Assembly (NCBI GenBank): GCA_009829735.1 | Contig: CM020619.1 | Location: 31,083,751-31,147,750, forward strand | Length of the DNA stretch: 64,000 bases | Direction of reading: 5' to 3' | From: Pyropia yezoensis | Lineage: Eukaryota > Rhodophyta > Bangiophyceae > Bangiales > Bangiaceae | Shown here: piece by piece, positions 1 through 9,779 of the stretch | How the letters are laid out: the number at the start of each line of letters is the position of its first letter | Position numbering within the stretch: the stretch's first letter is position 1 | The notes under the pieces: model-generated | Database searches by the model: none | What the model saw: the letters and a program-made list of their open reading frames with translations, nothing else | Told to the model about the DNA's origin: nothing | Translations under genes and position numbers: made by a program

Positions 1-2391
1 TGGAGGACGACGCGCCTGTCGGTCCTGACGCCGCGCGTTACGGGGCGAGCTCGTCTGAAGACGACGAGCCTGCGGTGTCCGTCCGTCTGTCGGCCGGAGG
101 ACTGTCGTCCGTGTGCAGCGGCACGACGGTGCCGTCGGCCGGAGGTCAACCCGGCGGTCAACCGCGCGTGGCGGCTTCTACCCCCTCTCTGCCGGCTGCC
201 CGGATGGAGCCTGGTGCCGGTGCCGGCTCACCGCAGCTACCCCAAGATGGCCCGCCCTGCGGCGGAGGTGGCGATCCGCAGCCGACTCCGGCTGGTCAAG
301 GTGGTCCGGGGGTCCGGACGGTGCATCCTCAACGCGACCCCGACGTTGACGCGGGTGGTGGTGGTGGCTCGACGCCCGGGGTGGCCGGTCAAGACGGTGC
401 GGGTGCCTGCCCGGCTGGTGCTCAGGCTCCTGAGGCTGTCCAAGTGCCTCCCCCTTCCGAGACGGGGGCGACGTCGACGGGTGGGGGCGGCGCCGGTACC
501 CTACCCGCGGTGACGCGGGCGTCGAACGGTCACGACGTTCCTTCCCCCATGGCGGTTGACACCGGGAGCTACTCCGGGCGGGCGCCCGCCCTCCTTCTTA
601 CTCCTCGGCCTCGCGCACCTCCGGCGCCGGCCCATCTGCCGGTGGGGCATCCCCCGGCGCTTCCGATTCTTCCTGGTCCTGCCCGGGTTGCCCCGTTGGG
701 TGGCGGCGTCGCCGTGGCGGCGGGTCAACCCGCCATGTCGATGTTCGACTTGGTGGCTCGGGTTCGAGGCCTGTTTGTGCAAGAGGCAATGGAGTCCGAT
801 GGGCGGATGCGGGTGGACTTCCACCTGCCCCATCCCCGTGGGAGTCCTCCCGGCGTGTCAAGGTGGACCCTAGTTGGGAGCGGGAGTTGGTGCGGCTGGT
901 CAACCAGCCGAACGCGGTGCGCGTGGAACACCATTGGATCCTGAGTCAGCCGGACGACCGGCATGCGCAGCTCTGGCGCACTCGGGTCGGACGGGGTGAG
1001 GTCTACCTCGACCCCAACTTCGGGGTATGCGACCTGATTGCTCCCGCGTTGCCGCGGGAGGTGGACTATCCGGCTAGTGCTCGGGGGATTGCGGCGGCGG
1101 CGGAGCCGGTTGCGTTTGGGGAGACGGTGGGCAGTACCGGTCGGTATCCCGACTTTGACTACTACCCGGGGGTACCCCCTTATCTGTCGTTGACGGCTCC
1201 CTACCCGCCTATGGCGGGGTTGAAGTCGGCGTCGAGCTGGCGACGTAACCATGGTGTCATGGCGGATGCGTTTCGCACGGATATAACGTGTGCGTGGCAG
1301 ACCGGCAACGGTCGTGCGCCGGTGTACACTCCCGTGCGCCCGCCGCTATGGCAGGAGGGGTGGGAACCCGCCCCTGCTTTCCGGTTTGACACCGGCTCCT
1401 GTCTCCGCTACTTCGGGAGTGTGTTGGCCTCCCGGCCGGCCCACCCGTTGCAGGGTACCTTCAACCTTGAGGTTACCCTCGGGCAGGCTTCCTCCTTCTT
1501 GCTGTCCGTCCGCCGGCAGGGGCGCCTGTTTCATCTTCCGACGGGTGTCCGTCGGCACATCGCGCAATTGGGCGTGGACCTGATAGCTGCCAAGACCGGG
1601 TTGGCCCGGGAGTTCGAGGCCCTGCTGGCTGTTCACGATGCCGTGAACTGGGCTGGGGTGTTGGCCCTTCCCCCGACCGGGACCCGCAGGCTGGGGCTAC
1701 CCCCTTGCCTCGTCACTCGTTGCGTATCCGGCGTACTCAGCCGGGTGAGCCCAGTTGCCATGGGTGGGCATCCACCGAGGCTGTTGCTGACCTGGGTATT
1801 CCCATGGTCATCCATGACCCTTTTCAGGTCCTTGCCCCGTGGTTCGGTAACCCGATACCGTCGGCGGTTGGCCGTCGTCCCCGAGAGTGGGGCTCTGCGG
1901 GTGGGGAGCGAGAGGTGTCTCGTCGTCGGGCGGAGCCCCGCCGGGTTTACGGTGGAGCCCCTTCGGTAGGGTCCTACAGGGCCTCGTATCAGGTGCCACC
2001 GGCTCCGGTGGTAGCCGTGTCGGCTCCTGTGGCTCCTCTGGCTGCGCCAGTGTCACCTCCCGCCCCTGTCCTGCATGACGGGGGTCCCCGTCTCTGGTAT
2101 GAGGGCGTTGACGCCCTTGTTGCCCGCGCAATGCGGGGGGGTCTCTCTGTTAGCTGGGGGGATATCCCCCCAGGTGCTGCGCTGGTTGGGTCAGCGCGTT
2201 GCTTCGGTGGCGTGCTAGACCGCCTCCAGAAAGCTCTGGAGGACATGGAGGCTGGCCGCAGTACCCTCGTCCAGCTGTGCACCGAGGTGACTCGGGTGAT
2301 AGACCGTCGTGATATTGCCGACCGGTGGAGCACGGAGGTGTACGCGCTTACGCGTGAGTGGCCTCCCTCGGGCAGTGGGTCTACCCACTGA
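1..2391 (+). pseudogene. Unidentified protein remnant, broken over three frames, open at left edge
   Basis: An open frame enters from the left edge with an acidic stretch and a Gly/Pro-rich region. It runs to about 870, where coding character moves to a second frame (about 863-1690, including YPDFDYYPG and NFGVCDLI). It then moves to a third frame (about 1705-2391), which ends at a TGA with a leucine-containing C-terminus (LDRLQKALEDME). The three frames abut without long gaps, which fits one protein broken by two indels. I recognise no family. Its place next to two retroelements suggests a further retroelement-derived ORF, but I see no protease, reverse transcriptase or zinc knuckle. The product is unknown, and an intron at either junction is an alternative to an indel. 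Confidence 0.3.
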
Positions 2392-2844
2392 GGAGTGCTA
2401 TTGTTTGTGAGGGGGAGGGACCCGGTAGCCCTTATGGTGCCCGGGTAGTAGTGAGTATAAACTCATCCCTTTCGGGGGCATTGCTTGCCTCTGTTTGCTG
2501 CCCTGGGGAGTTCTCCTTTTGGCTCAGTGGTGCCTTGCCTCCCGTCCAACTTCTTCCGGTTGGTTCATGCTTGGGGAGGTCATCCTCCCTTCATTGTGTC
2601 TTGGCTTGGGGAGGTCATCCTCCCGTGTAAGCCCCCTAGTTACTTCGATATTATCGGAGTTAGCCTTTACCTTTAAGTTAACTTATTAAGGTTCAGGTTT
2701 CGCTTAGTTACCTAAGCTTGATTTGACTTAGCAACCTAAGTCTGATTTGACTTAGAAACCTAAGTCTGCCGTAACCATGTGACACCCTACTTAGTAGGTA
2801 TAAGCCTCACCCCCCAACAGCCGAAGTCGGTGTTGGTTGGGTTG
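2392..2844. repeat. AT-richer non-coding block with short internal repeats, likely the 3' flank or LTR of the gypsy element
   Basis: No gene is visible here. A 20-bp direct repeat built on the palindrome GGAGGTCATCCTCC occurs at about 2571-2590 and 2605-2624. A unit of about 23 bp with the core CTTAG-N-AACCTAAG recurs three times at about 2704-2768. A C-run near 2811 reads as a polypurine tract on the minus strand, just downstream of the pol stop. This is where a 3' LTR of the minus-strand gypsy element is expected, but I could not match it by eye to a partner near 9.3-9.8 kb. Confidence 0.4.
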
Positions 2845-5800
2845 TTACAGTAGGCGTCGTCGCCTCATGTAAGGCATGAGGAGTTGGCGGGGTATATTCG
2901 CCGCCTGTTCCCAGGTGGGTGAGTCGTATCCGACCCACATAACCTTGACGTACCAGGGTCCTGGTAGGTTCGGGTCGGTGTGTCCGACCACGCTCTCTAC
3001 TTGGTATGGAATCCCATCCGGTCCCACCGGGTCATCTGACCGGTGGGTTGTAAGAGCTTCATGTAGCAACCCAGCCGGTACCGGCTGAGGCTGTTCCGGC
3101 TCCGGAGCTGGTGTCACATCATTGAGGTTGATGCGCTGTATCTCCGTATCGGAGTGCAGGATGACAGAGTGATCATCTCTGTGTAAGATCTGATACGGTC
3201 CCATGACCGGTTGCATGAGCTTATTGCCCCGGAACTTCTGGTGTCTGATGTAGACCCAGTCACCTGTTACCAGGGTTGCGTTGCGCACCCGTAGTCGGGC
3301 GTCGAAGTTCTTCTTGTATCGAAGTTGTGTTCTGTCAAGGGCACCCTTGAGTTTAGGAATCATCCACGATAGCTTGGCCAACCAAGCTAGGTGGATGCGT
3401 TCGGCCGGTCGGCCTTTCGGTGTATCATACCGAGTGCACCTGCCTGGCGGCAGCGTCAGGTTACCGACGCCTAAGGGCATGACCCACTCTAGCGGAGCGA
3501 TGTTCGTGCTCCGATGTGGCCTGGCATTGTATGCCAGGGTGAGTACGGACAGAAGCCTGTCCCAAGTGTTCGTGTGCCCAGCCACGTAGCACTGTAGCAT
3601 CTTGACGATGGTGCGGTTGAACCGCTCCACCTGTCCGTTGGTCTGCGGGTGGTAGTCGGATGCCCGACGTGGTTCGATACCGAACATGCCCAGGACCTTC
3701 GTGCAGAATGCTGACGTAAGGTTTGCTCCGTTATCGGAGAGGAGTTGCTTCATTACTCCGTAAGCACTGATCCAGTGGTCAACCACTGCGTTCATGATCG
3801 TGTATGCCGTATCATTCGGGATGGCTGCCGCTCGTGACAGCTTAGTGAAGCGGTCAGACATGACCAGGATGTACCTGTTCCCTTCTTCCGTTACCGGAAG
3901 AGGCCCGAGTATGTCGATAGCGACTTGCTCGTTGGGCCCATGGGGTGGGAATAGCTTCATGGCAGACGCCAGCCTGTGTAGACTCATGCGGTTACGTGCA
4001 CAGGGGTGGCATCCTGTTACGTGGTCGACCACGTCGACGGCCATTGCTGGCCAGTAGAAGAACCATCGCATTGCTGCGAACATACGAGAACCCCCCGGGT
4101 GTCCGGCTGTAGGGTTCTCGTGTTCTCGTTCCATGACGGCTTGCCGTAAGGACACGGGAACCACGACGTGATGTCGTCCATCGGCGGGTGCCCGCCGGTA
4201 TATGAGTCCGTCTTCGTTCTCGGAGAAGATGCCGGACGTACCGGCCGGGAGGTTAGCGCGATGGCGCTTACAGTCGTCGTCATTGGCTTGTGCCTCGCGG
4301 AAGTCCGCGAGGGTCAGTGGGCATGCTCGGTGTGCCATGGTATGGTCAACCATACCTTGGGTAGCGTTACCCACCATGCAGACCGGTACCACCGGGATGT
4401 CCTCGTCCATCGGGCGGGTATCCCCGCTCGGGGTGTCGAGTCGAGACAATGCGTCTCCGAGATGGTGGGTTGACCCAGCCTTATACACGGTACGGTAGTC
4501 GTGCTCGGCCATCTTCAGCCTCCATCGGGCTAGCCTCCCATGGCTATCGGAATCCTTGTCACCAAGGTTGAGGAGCCATCGTAGGGGTTCGTGGTCGGAC
4601 CTCACGATGAACCTGGAGCCCTCCAGGTATGGGCGGAGCAGTTGCACTGCCCATATAACTCCGAGGCATTCACGCTCGGTGGCACTATAGTTCCGCTCAG
4701 CCGGGTTGAGTGTCCGGCTGAAGTACCCTACCGGACGTAGGTCCGGGATAACGTTATCGGAACCGATCAACGTCTCCCCCTGTAACAGGGTGCATCCCAC
4801 TTGGGTGTCGCACGCATCGACATCGATGACGAAGGTACCCCGTCTGTGCGGTAACGCAAGGACGGGTGGGCATAGTAGGGCTCGCTTCAGCGACTCGAAT
4901 GCCTCCTCTTCGCTAGGCGAAGGGGGTTGGAGTACCTTGGGTAAGGTACTGCTCGTAAGAACCGTCAACGGTTTAGCTATCCGAGCGAAGTCCTTGACGA
5001 ACCGTCGGTATACATTGCACATTCCCAGGAAGCTCTTGAGCTGTGTCTGGGTGTTAGGGAACCGGGCATCCCGGAGTGCCCGGGTATTGGCTTCGAGTAC
5101 CCCTAGTTTACCAGGGGTTATCTGGTGGCCCAGATACTCGACCGTCTGTTGGAAGAAGGCGCACTTCTTCAGACGCAGGGTTACCCCGGCATTCCTCAAG
5201 AGGGTGAGTACCTCGTCAACATGTTGCACATGGTCATCCATGTTACGCGAGAAGACGATGACGTCATCGAGGTACACTAGGCAGTTACGCCACTTCACCC
5301 CCGACAGTATAATGTCGATGGCCCGCTGGAATGTAGCGGGGGCGTTGGACAATCCGAAGGGCATCCTTAGGAACTCGTACACTCCACTGTGACAGACGAA
5401 TGCCGTCTTGGGGATATCCTCGTCCGCCACCGGGATCTGCCAGTATCCGGCATTGCAGTCGATGGTGGTAAACACCGTAGCTTCCTCCAGGGAGTCGATG
5501 CATTCATCCATCCTTGGTAAAGGGTATGAGTCTTTCTTGGTAACCAAGTTGAGGCGTCGATAATCGATGCAAAACCGAGGGGTTTGATCCTTCTTCGGTA
5601 CGATAACGACTGGGGCGCCCCACTCGGACATTGAAGGTCGGATCACCTTAGCTTCACTCATCCTCTTCACTTCTCCATCAACGATCTCTCGTTGCATAGG
5701 TCCCGCTCGGTGCGGTTGTGACCGGGCGGGTCGTGCGCCTGGTACCAGGTCTATACGATGTTGGGTTGCCCCAATGGTACCCAAGGCCCCGCCTGTCCAC

Positions 5801-6936
5801 ATGACGTCATGCTTTCTTAGCATCCGTCGTACCCCTTCGGCTACCGAAGGGGGAAGGTGGTCGAGGTCAGCCTCAGCCAGTGCCTTCAATGCTTCTTGGT
5901 CCTTCGGCGGAATATCCGCCGGTAATGATGGTCGACTAGGCTTCCCGTCATCGGGTTGCTGTCGCTCGGTGGTCTCGGCGACCGCCGGTACCTCAACTGG
6001 TTCCACTTGACCTTCCTTGTCAGGGGTAAGGATATCTCCTTCGTTGAGCTCGGCAATCCCGAGGATAGTTCCCTTCGGGAGGTTGACTGTCTTACGGCGA
6101 TAGTTCGCCATCACTAGGAGGGACGACCCTCCTGCTGGGAGGTCTATGAGACCGTTGGCCATGGTCAACCCATGGCGCTTGTACGTCCGCAGGTTGTACT
6201 GGACTCTGCAGATGCCTGCGAGGTCACAGTTAACCGGGAGGACTGTCTCCGACAACGGCTCAAAGCGAGTTCGCTTGGCCAACCGAAGTGTCTTCGGGTC
6301 GACGCTTGCGTACACCTCAGCCACGTTAACGTGGCGCCCTTGTAGCGTCAGGTCCCTGACGATAGCCGTATGTCCTCGCTTCGTCCCGTCGGCTTCTTGC
6401 AGCTCGACGGTCCTCCGGCCTGGCCGGTTTGCATCGACGTGAACGTTGATGAAGGTGCATCCCAGTATGCAGGGCACCGATAGCGTCTCACATACCAGGA
6501 AGTCAACTTCCGTAGTCAGTTCCCCGATGGTAACCCACAGCGACATCGCTGCGGTCGTACGAATGAGGCGACCATTCGCGTCCTTGATGGTGGGTCCCCG
6601 AGTCACTCTGACTCGCGGAAGCCACTTGTCCGGGAGGGTGTCCTTCCGGATAAGGTTGGGTCCAGCCCCTGTATCCAGTACAGGGTAGTACGATCGTGTC
6701 GACTGGGGGTCAACCCCCAGTGTGGCTGATACCTTGAAGTTTTCCAAGGTGAACAGTACGTGGCCTACACCGATATCCGGGGTAGCTAGGGCATCCTGGA
6801 CAGGGCCCTTGGCTGGTTCAACGTGACGGGGCATCCCGTCCTCTCCTCCCAACCTTGGAGGTTGGTCATCAATCCCCTGACGCCGTGTCGTCGGGGCCGG
6901 AAGGTGTACCCGGGGGTTGATGCGGCGCCGGCTCAA
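2845..6936 (-). CDS. pol: Gypsy Pol polyprotein: protease, reverse transcriptase, RNase H, integrase, chromodomain-like C-terminus
   Basis: This 1,363-residue frame encodes the enzymes of retrotransposition. The aspartic protease motif LDTGAG lies at about residues 87-92. Reverse transcriptase includes RFCIDYRRLN (454-463) and the catalytic YLDD (555-558). RNase H has the acidic strand FVIDVDACD (702-710) and the conserved SDHEPL. Integrase has an HHCC zinc site (H939 to C979) and the catalytic D1008, D1068 and E1104 in a VERFNR context. The end resembles a chromodomain (YVKVMWVGY, TWEQAANIP), a module that in chromoviruses directs insertion to marked chromatin. All key residues are present and no stop interrupts the frame, so it could be active. 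The start at 6936 is only the first Met in the open frame. Pol may instead be expressed by frameshift from gag. Confidence 0.95.
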   Translation of the reverse strand: MSRRRINPRVHLPAPTTRRQGIDDQPPRLGGEDGMPRHVEPAKGPVQDALATPDIGVGHVLFTLENFKVSATLGVDPQSTRSYYPVLDTGAGPNLIRKDTLPDKWLPRVRVTRGPTIKDANGRLIRTTAAMSLWVTIGELTTEVDFLVCETLSVPCILGCTFINVHVDANRPGRRTVELQEADGTKRGHTAIVRDLTLQGRHVNVAEVYASVDPKTLRLAKRTRFEPLSETVLPVNCDLAGICRVQYNLRTYKRHGLTMANGLIDLPAGGSSLLVMANYRRKTVNLPKGTILGIAELNEGDILTPDKEGQVEPVEVPAVAETTERQQPDDGKPSRPSLPADIPPKDQEALKALAEADLDHLPPSVAEGVRRMLRKHDVMWTGGALGTIGATQHRIDLVPGARPARSQPHRAGPMQREIVDGEVKRMSEAKVIRPSMSEWGAPVVIVPKKDQTPRFCIDYRRLNLVTKKDSYPLPRMDECIDSLEEATVFTTIDCNAGYWQIPVADEDIPKTAFVCHSGVYEFLRMPFGLSNAPATFQRAIDIILSGVKWRNCLVYLDDVIVFSRNMDDHVQHVDEVLTLLRNAGVTLRLKKCAFFQQTVEYLGHQITPGKLGVLEANTRALRDARFPNTQTQLKSFLGMCNVYRRFVKDFARIAKPLTVLTSSTLPKVLQPPSPSEEEAFESLKRALLCPPVLALPHRRGTFVIDVDACDTQVGCTLLQGETLIGSDNVIPDLRPVGYFSRTLNPAERNYSATERECLGVIWAVQLLRPYLEGSRFIVRSDHEPLRWLLNLGDKDSDSHGRLARWRLKMAEHDYRTVYKAGSTHHLGDALSRLDTPSGDTRPMDEDIPVVPVCMVGNATQGMVDHTMAHRACPLTLADFREAQANDDDCKRHRANLPAGTSGIFSENEDGLIYRRAPADGRHHVVVPVSLRQAVMEREHENPTAGHPGGSRMFAAMRWFFYWPAMAVDVVDHVTGCHPCARNRMSLHRLASAMKLFPPHGPNEQVAIDILGPLPVTEEGNRYILVMSDRFTKLSRAAAIPNDTAYTIMNAVVDHWISAYGVMKQLLSDNGANLTSAFCTKVLGMFGIEPRRASDYHPQTNGQVERFNRTIVKMLQCYVAGHTNTWDRLLSVLTLAYNARPHRSTNIAPLEWVMPLGVGNLTLPPGRCTRYDTPKGRPAERIHLAWLAKLSWMIPKLKGALDRTQLRYKKNFDARLRVRNATLVTGDWVYIRHQKFRGNKLMQPVMGPYQILHRDDHSVILHSDTEIQRINLNDVTPAPEPEQPQPVPAGLLHEALTTHRSDDPVGPDGIPYQVESVVGHTDPNLPGPWYVKVMWVGYDSPTWEQAANIPRQLLMPYMRRRRLL

Positions 6937-7019
6937 CCGCGCTCTCCGTGGGGCTTTCCCCGCGGTACTCCGGGGTGGCTTGCTTGGGTTACCCCAGCGC
7001 CCCCCGGTCGTCCTTCCTC

Positions 7020-9208
7020 TTACTCGTTTCCCGCCCTTGGTAGGGTGCTGTCCGTCGGGACATCCGGCTGAGGGGGTGCCTCCTCGATGGCCAGTACTCC
7101 ACCTGGAGCTGGCTGCCTACCCGGTGCGGGTCCGGGTGCTCTGGTGGGATAACCACCGGTGGATGCCTTGCGCTGCGCCGCTGCCCGCCGAGACACCTCG
7201 GGGATGAGTGGGCAGGAAGACACCCAGTGTTGGGGATCCCCACACAACATACATCCGGACGTGCCGGTCCCCCCTTGAGTTCGCATCGGGGTAGCCCCGT
7301 AGCTGCGGTTGCCTCCCTCGGGCGCCCGAGTGCCTGCTCCCTGGTAGGCCTTGGGTCCTTGGGTCAACCGGAACATGGACTCCCCCAACCGGTTGGGTCG
7401 GCCCGCAATCTGCGGAGGTGCCTCCGTGCGCACCGCCCATGTTGGCAAGGGTTGGTGAGGGTTACCCGTCACCGGGGAGTACCCCGTAGTCCGTACGTAC
7501 GGGACGCGACGTCCCGTGCCCTCGCTGACCTGGAACTGGGTCCCCGCCGGAGCGATGTACGCTACCGTACCGTGCTCATCAATTACCGGCGTCGCCGGTA
7601 GCAACAAGTGGCCCTGTTGTCAACTAGAGGTTCATCCTCACCCGTAGAGGTATGTTCGGTCGCCATCAGTACTGGTGCGGCCTTACGTTCCACCTTCTCT
7701 TGCCTCGGTACCGGGGTAAGACTGGGCTTGCCTCCCTCACCCTTGGGCTTTGGGGCCAAGGCACATTCCGGGTGTAGCACCCGGTAGGTGCCCCCCATGG
7801 ACTTGCACATATGCATCAGTCGACTGAAGTTCGTCCGTGCCGTGTTGGCGCCCCGTGCGGATATCCGCACGTAGTTGGGTACTCCTGCGAACAGGATGGC
7901 CCGTAGCTCCCCTTCTCCGAGGAGCTTCCCCAGCTCGTAGTCGAGCTCTTGGATCCGGCGTCCAAACATCTCCTTATCCTCCCAGAACTGGGCGGTGGCA
8001 GTGCGAAGGGCCCGGCAGTGGTCCTCGCACTTGTCCTCACTGAGGTAGCTGCTCAGCAGCTCCTTCAATATCCCACGGTAATCCATGGGGGTGGCCGCGA
8101 CCCTCATTCCCGGCATCGGGGATGCCTGGCGAAGAATGCCTCGCACCCGTTCATCAACAAAGAACGGGAGGATCTCCAGGGCCAGCCCCTCGTTGACGAG
8201 CGCCTTGTCCGCGGCTGCCTTGAAGCTAGTCAAGAAGCCAATGACTGCCAACGGACGTCCGTTGGGGCCCCCGAACATAGGGACTCCCTTCATAAGGGTC
8301 TGCATAGAGCGAATCGCTCGATGCGACGTATTACGCATCGATTCCGATACGGTGGTAGAGCGGTCCTCCAAACGATAACGTTCCGGAGTAAGAACCGACC
8401 GGAAGACCTCGTTGACGATCTCCGTGTCAGCGTCCTGGATATCCAGTCGCTTAGCCAGTTGATGAGCGAACTCATCGGACTCCATCCGCTTCAGTAGGCT
8501 CGCAGTTACCTGCGCGGTCATCGCTTCCACCACTGAAGATGGTACTTCAGGCGTCGGCACCTCGGGAACCCGAGTTGCCTGGCCTCCTTCGTCGTGGGGA
8601 TACTGCGAGAGGGTACCCCCTCCCCCAATAACCGACTCTCCCCCGGCGTCAGTATCCGCCGGGTCGTGTCCGCGGAGTCCGATTCGGGTGCTCCGAGCGT
8701 ATCGCTCCGTGTGACTCCGTTCCAATTCTGCCGACGAGTCGGATCCATACCCCATTGTGTCCGGGGGTTGTCCGGGAGTTGCTGCACCGGGGTCGACCCT
8801 GGTGGACTCCGAAAGTAGTCCGTCCGGTTCGAACCGTACCGGTGTGGGAGGAACACGACGGGGTCCCGTCGTGTGGCGTGTCGACATCAACACTGCCATT
8901 GCGTCCTCCGTCCGATCTTGACGAGCGTCGATCCCGGAAGACCGGGCCTCGATGCGCGCCAATGATGCCATCAGGGAATCCCCTGGTGAAGGAGGCGGCG
9001 GAGTGAGGTCGGTCGACGTCAGTTGAGGCGGGCCCCCGCCTCCTGCCGTCCGAGCCGTGCCAAACGTCGATCCGGCACCGGAAAGCATTGGCGTCTCAAT
9101 GTTGTCGATCGGGTTCCCGATCCCGGTTCCCGTAGTCACCTCCGGAGTCGGCGTCGACGCCGATCCGTCATCTTGAACGTTCCCCGTCTCTTGGGCAGAC
9201 ATAGTCAC
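7020..9208 (-). CDS. gag: Gypsy Gag with zinc knuckle, split by a -1 frame change near 7.6 kb
   Basis: The first part (9208-7583, 541 codons) is a Gag-like capsid protein with an acidic, disordered N-terminus and a helical middle. The frame then closes, and a second frame (open from 7619, ending 7020) continues with a CCHC zinc knuckle, CMLCGDPQHWVSSC, of spacing CX2CX4HX4C, which binds RNA in the particle. The two frames overlap by 37 bases and differ by -1. The knuckle must belong to Gag, so the shift is either programmed or a one-base indel. I see no classic slippery heptamer in the overlap. A further frame change separates this ORF from pol. Confidence 0.8.
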
Positions 9209-9779
9209 AATCAGTCAACCGACGTAACAATCACCACGAATAAGAGAGCGGGGGGGTAGTTGGGGGAGAGTAACCGTAGATCGCAGTCAAACGCAACCAC
9301 TCAAACCAATCAACCAGATCGCAGCACCACGAGTACAAGAAAAGTACCGGATCCCTATCCGTGTGCCAGGGCCGAAGACGGCGTCACCACAAGGGTGACG
9401 TAAACCCGTCCCCTGCTGCTCCACCCATGTAGCACAATAGGGATCCGTCGCACGTCCACTCTCAGGGAACACTCACCAAGGGGGATCGGCACCAACGTCA
9501 CCGGGAGGCCAAGGTTGCTGTCCTTGGAGCGCAAGCCACGGGACCAAGATGGGAGCCCAAATGGGGGGGTTTGTTGTTCTACCTTGGCCGGCGGTGGATT
9601 CGCCGCCGGCCCCCACGATATAAACCCTCGGAGACACTACTAACTACCCTCCACCCCAAGATGCAAGTCCCTCTGGTCATACGTAACTTATAGATACCGT
9701 GACCAGTACGGACTCTCAAATTGAAAGTTAAGGATTAGAAGTAGCCCCCCTAATATTAGGGTCACAATACGGACAACCA
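9209..9779. other. Gypsy 5' leader and probable LTR region; no gene seen
   Basis: This stretch lies upstream of gypsy gag on the minus strand and upstream of the copia frame on the plus strand. It has mixed composition and no convincing coding frame. On the minus strand it should hold the 5' untranslated leader, a primer-binding site and the 5' LTR. I could not define their edges. The copia coding frame begins abruptly at its right edge. Confidence 0.4.

Larger units (their letters stand above)
2845..9208 (-). mobile_element. Ty3/gypsy (chromovirus-like) LTR retrotransposon, internal region
   Basis: The internal region carries gag (9208 down to 7020, in two frames) followed by a long pol frame (6936-2845). 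The domain order is protease, reverse transcriptase, RNase H, integrase, chromodomain-like tail. That order, with integrase after RNase H, defines Ty3/gypsy. The pol frame is intact over 1,363 codons, so the copy looks young. I could not identify a matching LTR pair by eye. The 5' LTR should lie at about 9.3-9.8 kb and the 3' LTR at about 2.4-2.8 kb. Confidence 0.93.
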
